A DNA stretch of 64,000 nucleotides. It comes from Ralstonia sp. TCR112 (GTDB lineage: Bacteria; Pseudomonadota; Gammaproteobacteria; Burkholderiales; Burkholderiaceae). The notes under the pieces are model-generated. The model was not told the origin of the DNA. It did no database searches and saw nothing but the letters and a program-made list of their open reading frames with translations. Positions 1-7,970 of the stretch are shown here, piece after piece. Location of the stretch: NCBI RefSeq assembly GCF_007997035.1, contig NZ_VOSS01000096.1:30496-94495 (forward strand), in the 5' to 3' direction. Both the position numbers and the translations under genes were made by a program. Within the stretch, counting starts at the first letter, position 1; each line of letters starts with the position of its first letter.

Positions 1-1716
1 AAGGCCGACCTGCGCGTGAACTCGCAAAACCTGTCGTTGGCGGGTTTCGACCCGTATCTCGACAAATCGCTGAATGCTGCGATTACGAGCGCGCTGCTCT
101 CGATGGACGGACGCCTCGTACTCAACCAAGGCAAGGCGCTGACGGTCAACTACCAGGGCAACGCGACGCTGGGCAACGTGCGGTTGCAAGACCGCGTGAG
201 TTCGGACGACTTCCTGCGCTGGCGCTCGCTCGCGCTCAATCGTATCCAGGCCAACTACGACGGCACCACGCCGCGTGTGCGGGTGGGCGCGGTCGCGCTG
301 TCGACGTTCTACGCGCGGATCATCATCAATCCGAATGGGCGTCTGAATCTGCAGGACATCCGCGTGCAGCCGACCGAGGAGCGGCGCTCGCTGACCCAGA
401 GCGAACCTGCATCGGCATCAGGCGCCGCAGCGTCCGCTCCGGCAGCGGCGCCCGTGGTGGCTTCGGCCCCGACTGCGGCTCCTGCATCGGCGGTCACCGT
501 CACAGCCACCGGTCCCACGCCCAAAGCCGGCGGCGCCGACCTGCGCGTTGACGCCATCACGCTGCAGGACGGCAACATTCGCTTTACCGACAACTTCGTC
601 AAACCAAACTACACCGCCAACCTGACCGCCATCGGCGGCTCGATCGGCACCATCAGCACGGCCGCCAACCAGACACCCGCCGACGTGACGCTGCGCGGCA
701 GTGTCGACAGCACAGCGCCTGTAGACATCCACGGCAAGGTCAATCCGCTCGCGCCTACGGCCTTCGTCGACCTGACGGCCAAGGCCGACGGCGTGGAACT
801 GACCAACCTCACGCCCTACTCCGCCAAGTACGCCGGCTACCCGATCACCAAGGGCAAGCTGACGATGGATCTGCACTACCTGTTGGACCAGGGCAAGCTG
901 ACCGCCGACAACCACATCTTCATCGACCAGCTCACCTTCGGCGACCGCGTAGAAAGCAAGGACGCGACCAATCTGCCGGTGCGGCTGGCAGTGGCGCTGC
1001 TGAAGAATTCGCGCGGCGAGATCGATGTGCGCGTGCCGGTGTCCGGCTCGCTGGATGACCCGCAGTTCAGCATCGGCGGCGTCATCCTGCGTGCATTCGT
1101 CAACCTCATCGCGCGCGCCGTGACGGCGCCGTTCTCGTTACTGGCCAGCGCGTTTGGTGGCAGCGGCGGCGAAGAACTCGGCTACATCGAGTTCGATCCG
1201 GGCACTTCGAACATCAGCCAGGCATCGGTGGCGAAGCTGGACAAGCTCGCCACGGCGCTCAAGGACCGGCCTGCGCTGAAGGTCGACATCGTCGGCCGTG
1301 TCGATCCGGAATTCGACCGCGACGGCCTGCGCCGGGAGGCCGTGAACCGCCAGATTCGCGAACAAAAGCTCAAGGACGCCGGCGACGCTGCCGAGGCAGA
1401 CACCAGCGTCAAGCTGGAAGAGGAGGCCAAGTACCTTGAACGCGCCTACAAAGCCGCCAAGTTCCCGAAACCGCGCAACGTGATCGGGCTTGCCAAATCG
1501 TTGCCCCCTGACGAGATGCGCAAGCTGATGGAAACCAACGTACAAGTGACGGATGCGGACTTGCGGGAACTCGCCCAGCGACGTGCCAACGCCGTGCATG
1601 TGGCGCTGGCCGAACGTGTGGATCCTGGACGTCTCTTTGTCGTGGCGCCCAAGCTCAACGCGGACGGCATCAAGGACAAGGGCAAAACGACACGGGTTGA
1701 TTTCTCGCTGAAGTAG
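1..1716 (+). CDS. DUF748 family protein, 3' part (5' end outside window)
   Basis: The reading frame is open from the first base, so the gene begins upstream; 571 residues are visible and the GTG at 16 is only an internal codon. The protein has repeated beta-rich AsmA/DUF748-like segments, an Ala/Pro-rich linker at about residues 133-175, and a C-terminal part (about 395-571) in which a 'LATALKDRPALKVDIVGR' stretch resembles the tail usual in DUF748 proteins. Members are large envelope proteins, probably periplasmic and anchored in the inner membrane, related to AsmA-type lipid-transfer or assembly proteins; no enzymatic motif is seen. It ends 32 bases before the tmRNA. Confidence 0.8.
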   Translation, partial: KADLRVNSQNLSLAGFDPYLDKSLNAAITSALLSMDGRLVLNQGKALTVNYQGNATLGNVRLQDRVSSDDFLRWRSLALNRIQANYDGTTPRVRVGAVALSTFYARIIINPNGRLNLQDIRVQPTEERRSLTQSEPASASGAAASAPAAAPVVASAPTAAPASAVTVTATGPTPKAGGADLRVDAITLQDGNIRFTDNFVKPNYTANLTAIGGSIGTISTAANQTPADVTLRGSVDSTAPVDIHGKVNPLAPTAFVDLTAKADGVELTNLTPYSAKYAGYPITKGKLTMDLHYLLDQGKLTADNHIFIDQLTFGDRVESKDATNLPVRLAVALLKNSRGEIDVRVPVSGSLDDPQFSIGGVILRAFVNLIARAVTAPFSLLASAFGGSGGEELGYIEFDPGTSNISQASVAKLDKLATALKDRPALKVDIVGRVDPEFDRDGLRREAVNRQIREQKLKDAGDAAEADTSVKLEEEAKYLERAYKAAKFPKPRNVIGLAKSLPPDEMRKLMETNVQVTDADLRELAQRRANAVHVALAERVDPGRLFVVAPKLNADGIKDKGKTTRVDFSLK

Positions 1717-1724
1717 CCCATCTA

Positions 1725-1733
1725 TGGGATAAT
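1725..1733 (+). promoter_or_regulatory. Extended -10 promoter motif for ssrA
   Basis: TGGGATAAT matches the extended -10 form TGn-TATAAT with one mismatch and lies 15 bases before the mature tmRNA start, leaving a short leader for RNase processing. No good -35 is seen at the usual spacing, which fits an extended -10 promoter. It overlaps the gap just after the DUF748 stop codon. Confidence 0.45.
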
Positions 1734-1748
1734 TCACCTTTCCTTACT

Positions 1749-2106
1749 GGGGCCGACCTGGTTTCGACGTGGGTTGCAAAGCAGTGGAGGGCATACCGAG
1801 GACCCGTCACCTCGTTAATCAATGGGAATGCAATAACTGCTAACGACGAACGTTACGCACTGGCAGCCTAAGGGCCGCCGTCCTCGCACTGGCTCGCTGA
1901 CGGGCTAGGGTCGAAAGACTAGCGAGGTCATCTACGTCAGATAAGCTCTAGGTGAGTCACGGGCCTAGAGACGAAAACTTAGTGAATCGCCGTCGTAGAG
2001 CGTGTTCGTCCGCGATGCGGCGGTTAAATCAAATGACAGAACTAAGTATGTAGAACTCTCTGTGGAGGGCTTGCGGACGCGGGTTCGATTCCCGCCGGCT
2101 CCACCA
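1749..2106 (+). ncRNA. ssrA: Transfer-messenger RNA (tmRNA)
   Basis: The 5' end GGGGCC pairs with GGCTCC before the discriminator A and encoded CCA at 2103-2106, and the TTCGATTCCC T-loop is at about 2083-2092. The tag frame begins at GCT 1839 and reads ANDERYALAA followed by TAA at 1869-1871. tmRNA with SmpB rescues stalled ribosomes and tags the nascent chain for ClpXP. One-piece form, as usual in betaproteobacteria outside the permuted lineages. smpB is not in the window. Confidence 0.97.
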
Positions 2107-2112
2107 AATACG

Positions 2113-2145
2113 AAACCCCAACCGTTCTCGGTTGGGGTTTTTTTT
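2113..2145 (+). terminator. Rho-independent terminator of ssrA
   Basis: A perfect 12-bp stem (2113-2124 with 2129-2140), loop TTCT, followed by a run of eight T. It begins six bases after the tmRNA CCA end. Confidence 0.9.
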
Positions 2146-2257
2146 CTTCTCAGCATATGCGCCCGCGGGAACCTGCCCCCGAGGGATCAACCTAGACGCA
2201 TCGACTCACTGCAAGACATGCATGGCAGACGAGCCGGTCGAGCCGCCTCACGCCGCG

Positions 2258-3238
2258 TCAGTCATAGCTCATCACAAACGTGACCGAGCTATTGGCCGTA
2301 CCGGGCACAATCTCAGAGCCAGTTTGGTGATAAGCCGCCTTCAACGGAATGTTGAAGTTACCGCCCAGCTTGTCGTAGTCGCTGTATTGGAGCTTAGTTT
2401 TCAGCGCCACCGGATTGCCTAGGCTATCGAGCAACTGCAAGCCCACACCCTTGGCGGTCGATTCCGCATCGAGAGCGACGACCGAACGCGTCGCATCAAC
2501 GATGGGCGTGTTGGGATTCAGTTGATATGACACCTTGTTGATGCCCTCGGGGCACTCCTTCAAGGCGATTGAGAAGTTCACGGGTGCCAGTGATGTGCCA
2601 ACACCCTTGAAGCTTCCCACATAGTTCTGGTCGCCCATCTTGACGATGACATCGGGTGTCTTGCAGGAAAGCGTTGCGACGGAGGACTTGTTGCTAGTCT
2701 TGATCGTGAAGATATTGATTTCATTATTCGCGTTCAAATGACCAAGAATTCCTACCGGAACACTTGCACCCGCCTTGACTGGCCCGATCTTTATCAAGCT
2801 GAGGGCCACTTTTACGTCGTTAAAGTAATACCCTTTCCCAGCGGGCAACTCAGGACCATAAAGGATGTCGTTATACCCCCAACTCCATGCCAGACCAGTG
2901 TCTCCGATGGGAAGCGTATTTTTCGCGGTAGAACTAGCCGAGACCCCAACCGAATTGGTCATCCCGTATTTAAAGGCTGCCGTGCATGACCAACTGTGCA
3001 TGCCTAGCAGTCCTTTCGGCTCGGATTTCCAGATCACCGTACCATTCGCAGCATCGCGCGGCACGTTCAAGTTCGCCGGTATCGTATATGTCATCGTTGC
3101 TGTCCAATTGTTGGGATCAAATGAACATACCGCGCCGTATGCTGATGCCGTGGTAAAGAGCCCAAAAGAAAGCATCGCCATGAATCGCAGCCCACCGAGT
3201 AGGCGTGTGGGTATGGGGTTTACGTATGTTTCTTTCAT
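2258..3238 (-). CDS. Fimbrial tip/adhesin-type pilin
   Basis: 326 residues, last gene of the chaperone-usher operon. An N-terminal signal region (about 1-36, ending SAYGA) precedes a domain with Cys residues and a WSC motif, then a C-terminal pilin-like domain (about 185-326) ending 'SVTFVMSYD', the beta-strand type of tail that FimC-like chaperones recognise. Length and two-domain form fit a FimH-like tip adhesin with a receptor-binding domain followed by a pilin domain; the ligand cannot be told. The ATG is supported by GGAG eight bases upstream. Base composition is visibly more AT-rich than the other genes here (roughly half GC in lines counted by eye), suggesting transfer or fast change. 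The 260 bases between it and the usher hold only a weak hairpin. Confidence 0.75.
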   Translation of the reverse strand: MKETYVNPIPTRLLGGLRFMAMLSFGLFTTASAYGAVCSFDPNNWTATMTYTIPANLNVPRDAANGTVIWKSEPKGLLGMHSWSCTAAFKYGMTNSVGVSASSTAKNTLPIGDTGLAWSWGYNDILYGPELPAGKGYYFNDVKVALSLIKIGPVKAGASVPVGILGHLNANNEINIFTIKTSNKSSVATLSCKTPDVIVKMGDQNYVGSFKGVGTSLAPVNFSIALKECPEGINKVSYQLNPNTPIVDATRSVVALDAESTAKGVGLQLLDSLGNPVALKTKLQYSDYDKLGGNFNIPLKAAYHQTGSEIVPGTANSSVTFVMSYD

Positions 3239-3498
3239 ATATTTCGCTCCAGTTTTGCCTGCGATCTACCGGCATTTTTTCCAAATGATGAAAGCAGGTC
3301 CGCTCTTTACACGTCTTTCCTCTGAGCGGCGCCCATGCCTGATTTGCGTACCGTGCAAATGCGCTGATACCGCACTTATGCAGAATCGCCGCGTCGTGGC
3401 AGGAAAAGTGCGACGCGTTTTAGCGGTGCGCTTTTTGCCCACCCCAGAACACGGCGACTGATGACGAAAGCCAGGCGAGACGCTGGCCTTGCCAACGC

Positions 3499-6084
3499 TT
3501 ATCGGCAGCGCAGCGTCTGCCGCTGATAGTTGCGGCCAGGCTCAGCCTGGCGCAGGGCATAAGGCGCCTGACACTGGTTGTCTTTCCACTTCACCGTCAA
3601 AGTGCCCTGGTCCTGATTGAGGAGCACAAATGCGTTGCCGTTCGGGTCTGCTATGCCTAAGTGCCTGCCTGTTTGTGCGTCCTCCACACTGGCCCCGAAC
3701 GGCACCGGCGTGCCATTGGCCTGTTGAAGCGCAAACTGGGCGCGCTGGCCGCTGTAACCCTTGAACGTGGCCTGCACAATTGCGCCGCGCCGCGGCACCA
3801 CCTGCTTGACGGTGTCTTCGAGTTCCACGTCCGCCCCCAGGTTATGGGTGTCGGGGCTGAGCGCATTCAATCGATACGGCTGCGCGTACGTGACCACGGC
3901 GTAACCATTGCGGCCCACCGAGGTGCCAGCATCGGTCTTTACGTCCACGCCCTTGAGCCCTTCCACCCTCATCAGCGCGAAGGTATCGCCCACAGCGCGG
4001 CTCAAGTTGACGCCACCACGATGCACCACCACCGAACCTGTGGCGCCAACGCTGGCCGATTGGTAATCGCGCGCAACGTTCACGTTGGCGTTGAGCTGGC
4101 CCACATCGGTGTCGCGCGTGATGCTTGCCCCGCCCGTGGCACCACGTCCGCTGCCGGTGTAGCCCGCTTGCATGGCATACGACGTGTTCTCGTTGACGAA
4201 GCCGCTCAGGCCGCTTTGAACATTGGTGCCGCCGTTGTTGCTGTTGCTGATGTTGGTATAGGCACGCCCTGACCGCAGCTTGCCACCCAGCGGAATCGAC
4301 ATTGTCAGCATGATCTGTGTGCTGTTGCCGCTTCCACTGAATCGCGTGTCCTTGGTCTGGCTCAGGCTGAGGTTATAGCTCAGCTGTTTCCAGTTGCTGC
4401 CGTAGCCGACACTGAAGCTGCGGCTCGAGCCCGGCTGATTCCAGAACGTCTGCTGGCTGACGTTCAGGTAGACGCTGCCGTATCGGCGGTCTGTGCCGCC
4501 AAGGTCCTGGCTGGTTGTCAGGTCGATGCGCGAGCGGCTCCGGCCGGACTGGAAACCCATGCCGTTGAGCCAGCCATCGCTTTGGTTGTTGCTCAGGTCG
4601 TTGACGTGGTCATTGAAGGTGCGGTAACCGGACGTCGAATAGCGATAGGCAGCCAGCGTGAAGTTGGTGTTGGTGCTCGTGAACGTCTTGGCGTACAGAA
4701 TCCGCACACTCTGCCCGGTATCCCGTTTGCCGCGCGCGCGACTGCTGGATTGGGTCAGATCAACGGAGAGCGCGCCGATGGGCGTGTTGGTACCGACGCC
4801 CACGTTCACCGCCTGGAAGTCCTTCGAGATCTGCAGACCACCAGCCACCGTGCTGTTGTCGGTCAGGCCGTAGACGAGCGAGCCACTCACCAGATTGGGC
4901 GACGGCCCTTGATTGCCATCGTACTTGCCTGCCGCGAAGTTGTACTTGAGCCGCCCTTTTCGCAGCATCAGCGGCAGGCTTGAGAACGCCTGATGCGTGA
5001 CGCGCTTGGTGCCGTCGGCTTCGATGACGGTGATCTCGAGATCGCCGTTGGAGCCGGACGGGAAAATGTCGGTCAGTTGGAACGGGCCAGGCGGAACATT
5101 GGCCCGATAGAGCACATAGCCACTCTGGCGCACCTCGACCACCGCGTTGGTGGCTGCCAGCCCGCGCACGACCGGCGCGTAGCCGCGTTCGCTGTCGGGC
5201 AGCATGGCATCATCCGAGCCGACTTGCACACCGCGAAATCGCACACTGTCAAACAGTGTGGAATCGGAATACTGCTCGCCAAGCGTGAGCTGGCCCTTGA
5301 TGGCATCGACATCGCGCTGCACGAGCGTGCGGTTGCTCTTGAAGCGGGTCTGGCCGCTGTTGCTGCCGCTGACCGTGGACTCGTTTCGCAACCGCCAACG
5401 GCCAATATTCACGCCGTTCTGCAGGCCGATGAAATAACTGCTGCTGTCGGTGCCGACGCGGCCGTGACCGTAGTTGCCGCTGAACTGGTAGTTGACGTAG
5501 CCAGCGGTAACGCCTTCATCCCACAGCGCAGGGTCAACATAGCCGCGTGCCGCGCGGGAAAGAAATGCCTGCGGAATGCTGAGATTGAGCTGCAGGCGGG
5601 CAGCATCGAAATCAACCGAAGCCTGGTCCAACAGGTGCGGCAGATCAAGGCACGCGTGGCTGTTGATGTCCAGCGGCGGTGTGATGGCGCTGAGGTTGAC
5701 GCCGAAATCCTGCAGCATCTTGGCGGTCAGGCACGGCCGCAGCTTGGCTTTGTCGCTGTCTTGGTAGAAATCGATGTCGCGGCGGCCAACCAGATTGCCG
5801 TTGACCTCCACCTCGACCCGATAGGTGCCGGGCGGAACGCTGCTGCCAGAACTGAGCACGGCGCTCAGGTCCGCCGGACGTCCTTGGCCGTGCAAAAAGC
5901 TCGTGTTGTACGCAAGGAGCATTGGATCTGCCTGCGCAACGAGCGTCTCCCCTTCGGCGGCGCGTGCGCTGTTCATCATCGCCAGACACACTGCCAGATA
6001 CAGCGGCGTCGCGCTCGGGCGTGCAGCGATCGCTTTTCCGTGGGTCTTTCTGGAGAACGCTTTGGGAGTCCGGCATCTAGACAT
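3499..6084 (-). CDS. Outer-membrane fimbrial usher (FimD/PapC family)
   Basis: 861 residues from the ATG at 6084, the usual length for ushers. The chosen start is followed by a signal peptide ending near 'MMNSARAAEG'; the longer frame to 6186 only adds residues lying before that signal. Next come the N-terminal chaperone-binding domain ('FLHGQGRPADLS', 'PPGTYRVEVEVNGN'), the 24-strand barrel with plug domain in the middle, and C-terminal domains ending in a two-Cys segment ('NQCQAPYAL' ... 'QTLRCR'). The usher forms the outer-membrane pore where chaperone-subunit complexes are polymerised. It follows the chaperone gene by 126 bases on the same strand. Confidence 0.95.
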   Translation of the reverse strand: MSRCRTPKAFSRKTHGKAIAARPSATPLYLAVCLAMMNSARAAEGETLVAQADPMLLAYNTSFLHGQGRPADLSAVLSSGSSVPPGTYRVEVEVNGNLVGRRDIDFYQDSDKAKLRPCLTAKMLQDFGVNLSAITPPLDINSHACLDLPHLLDQASVDFDAARLQLNLSIPQAFLSRAARGYVDPALWDEGVTAGYVNYQFSGNYGHGRVGTDSSSYFIGLQNGVNIGRWRLRNESTVSGSNSGQTRFKSNRTLVQRDVDAIKGQLTLGEQYSDSTLFDSVRFRGVQVGSDDAMLPDSERGYAPVVRGLAATNAVVEVRQSGYVLYRANVPPGPFQLTDIFPSGSNGDLEITVIEADGTKRVTHQAFSSLPLMLRKGRLKYNFAAGKYDGNQGPSPNLVSGSLVYGLTDNSTVAGGLQISKDFQAVNVGVGTNTPIGALSVDLTQSSSRARGKRDTGQSVRILYAKTFTSTNTNFTLAAYRYSTSGYRTFNDHVNDLSNNQSDGWLNGMGFQSGRSRSRIDLTTSQDLGGTDRRYGSVYLNVSQQTFWNQPGSSRSFSVGYGSNWKQLSYNLSLSQTKDTRFSGSGNSTQIMLTMSIPLGGKLRSGRAYTNISNSNNGGTNVQSGLSGFVNENTSYAMQAGYTGSGRGATGGASITRDTDVGQLNANVNVARDYQSASVGATGSVVVHRGGVNLSRAVGDTFALMRVEGLKGVDVKTDAGTSVGRNGYAVVTYAQPYRLNALSPDTHNLGADVELEDTVKQVVPRRGAIVQATFKGYSGQRAQFALQQANGTPVPFGASVEDAQTGRHLGIADPNGNAFVLLNQDQGTLTVKWKDNQCQAPYALRQAEPGRNYQRQTLRCR

Positions 6085-6210
6085 CGCAATGCTCGCTTCT
6101 GGCTTTGTGAATCGGGGGGGGCTGTCACATAGGCAAGCTCCGCTACGGTTGGCGCGGGCTAATCCAGCCCAGGCGGGCTGCGCCATCGAACCGGCGGGCG
6201 GCCGGCTCGA

Positions 6211-6954
6211 TCAGTTGCCGGTAGAAACCGGCGTGCTCGGCTGACTGCCGTGCAAGGTGACGCGGTAGCTTTGGCGGCCGCCGTAGTCATTGATGACGTC
6301 GTAGCGCAGCTCAGGTACGGCGGTGTTGGCCGGCAACTTCACGGGCAATGCCACCGTGGCGCCGGGGGCAACCATCTTCGCGTCGATGACTGGTTCTTCT
6401 GCACTGCCGCTGTGTACCTTTGCGTCCACCACGGTCACGTGGTAGAGACTCGGGTTGCTCAAACGCAGCATCGCCTTGCCACCATCCTGGTTGAGCTGCC
6501 ATTGCAGGCTGGCCGGAGCCTTCTGGGGGTCTGCGGTCAAACCAGCCGGCCGATAGAACACCTTGATGCGCTGGCGGACAGCCAGTTGCAATACGTTGTC
6601 GTTGGGAGCTGTCTGCGGAACCTCTTGTACGTTCAACCAGAAGGCCGACTCACGATCTGTCGGCATACCCACGCCTTCGTACAGCACGCGCAGCAATTGC
6701 TGCTGCTTTGCTGCCAGCTTCGCCAGCGGCGGGGTAATGGCAAACGGCAGTTGACCGTGCGCGCCTTCATCAAGCGGGTCAAGCCACGCTTGGATCAATG
6801 CATCGCCACCGTCGTTGTTGACAACCACGGAGGTTTCCTTGTTCTTGCCGTCAAAGATCAACCGCGTGGTGCTGAGGGAAATGTTGGCGTGACTCGCGGA
6901 CGCAGCCAACGCGCACGCCAACGCCGCGCCAGCGGCGCATCGTTTTGCTTTCAT
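6211..6954 (-). CDS. Periplasmic fimbrial chaperone (FimC/PapD family)
   Basis: 247 residues with a signal peptide ending 'ASASHA' at about residue 23, then the two immunoglobulin-like domains of the family. The first domain shows 'LSTTRLIFDGKNKETSVVV', and the conserved 'PLAKLAAKQQQLLRVLY' segment provides the G1 strand used in donor-strand complementation. These chaperones fold pilin subunits and deliver them to the usher. It lies between the major pilin and the usher, the usual operon order. Confidence 0.93.
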   Translation of the reverse strand: MKAKRCAAGAALACALAASASHANISLSTTRLIFDGKNKETSVVVNNDGGDALIQAWLDPLDEGAHGQLPFAITPPLAKLAAKQQQLLRVLYEGVGMPTDRESAFWLNVQEVPQTAPNDNVLQLAVRQRIKVFYRPAGLTADPQKAPASLQWQLNQDGGKAMLRLSNPSLYHVTVVDAKVHSGSAEEPVIDAKMVAPGATVALPVKLPANTAVPELRYDVINDYGGRQSYRVTLHGSQPSTPVSTGN

Positions 6955-7044
6955 ATCCGGAATTGCCTGTGAAGAAATAGGCGGCAGCGGGGTAATGACC
7001 GCTGCCGATTGAAGCCAGCCGCGTGGCTGGCGCTTGTCTTACGC

Positions 7045-7632
7045 TTACTCGTAAGTGAGCGTGAACGGCAAGCTGGCGTTCGCGATACCCGGCTTGATCT
7101 TGGTCGGGTCTGCAGCCACGTAGGCTGCGGCGAAACGCACATTGACGGCACCACCGGTTGCGGGCACCGTGGTCTGTGCCAGCAGGTCGCCGGCGCTGAG
7201 GTCGAACGCGTTTGCGCCAGCGCCGGTACCTTCGTACACAGCAATGCCGACGCCTTGCGCGAAGCCGGCAGCAGTGTTGCCGTTGTTCACGCGCAGCGTC
7301 TTCTTGTCTGCGCTCAGGTCAGCCGCCTTGCCGGCGAACTTCATGCTGACCTTGGCGCCGGTCTTGCAGACCACGTCAATGTTTGCAGCGCCAGCGCCGC
7401 TGGTCAGACGCTTGGGCGCTGCGACCGTACCGATGTCATCGGCAGCGATGGTGCCCATGTCCACGTTGATCGTGCCTGCATCGCCCGTCAGCGAAGACAC
7501 CTTGCAGGTGTCGCTCAGGATCGTGCCTTGGAAATTGATGACGCCATCCACCGACGTGGGCGTCGTTTGGGCCATTGCGGCGGCCGACAGCGTAGACATG
7601 GCGACGCCAGCCAGGAACAGTTTTGCTTTCAT
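7045..7632 (-). CDS. Major fimbrial subunit (FimA-type pilin)
   Basis: 195 residues from ATG 7632, chosen because an AAGGG ribosome site precedes it and it starts a clean signal peptide (MKAKLFLAGVAMSTLSAAAMA). The mature protein begins with a short extension, then 'GVINFQGTILSDTCKVSS', the Cys-containing first strand typical of FimA pilins, with the second Cys near 'IDVVCKTGAK' and the terminal 'LPFTLTYE' strand. First gene of the operon pilin-chaperone-usher-tip. A frame extension to 7689 has no signal and is not favoured. Confidence 0.93.
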   Translation of the reverse strand: MKAKLFLAGVAMSTLSAAAMAQTTPTSVDGVINFQGTILSDTCKVSSLTGDAGTINVDMGTIAADDIGTVAAPKRLTSGAGAANIDVVCKTGAKVSMKFAGKAADLSADKKTLRVNNGNTAAGFAQGVGIAVYEGTGAGANAFDLSAGDLLAQTTVPATGGAVNVRFAAAYVAADPTKIKPGIANASLPFTLTYE

Positions 7633-7970
7633 TGACTTACCCTTAGATTGAATCCGCGGCACGAACGTGCTGGATTTGGTCGAGAACAAATGCCTATCGA
7701 AGAAGGCAGGCGCAAGTATTCCAAGCGTGGCGGCTGCGCCATATCAGACTGTTCTGAAAAAGCGGAGGGATTCTTGCGTTCTGCTCGTATGCCGACGCTT
7801 TAGGCACTGGGGGCGCGGAGACTTTCTCGTCACGAAAGAGGCGGCTCGCTACGCATGCTGCAGAACCCGGGAATCGGTGCAGCACAAGGCTCCGTGCCGC
7901 CTCAGGCAAGGCGTACACGGCATATGTGGGGGGATGCGGAATCGGAGCGACGTTCGCTCCGTAGGCAAAT
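7633..7970. other. Upstream region of the pilus operon
   Basis: 338 bases between the pilin and sensor kinase genes, both minus strand. It must hold the pilus promoter, but I see no convincing sigma-70 or sigma-54 pair and no invertible-element repeats such as those of phase-variable fim switches. The only clear structure is the hairpin at 7943-7961. Confidence 0.5.
7943..7961 (-). terminator. Hairpin after sensor kinase, possible terminator
   Basis: Perfect 8-bp inverted repeat CGGAGCGA/TCGCTCCG with a 3-base loop, ten bases past the kinase stop. No U-tract follows on the minus strand, so it is a weak terminator, a processing site or a protein-binding site. Confidence 0.4.

Noticed and set aside
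7633..7970. Invertible phase-variation switch before the pilus operon
   Set aside because: No flanking inverted repeats or recombinase gene found.
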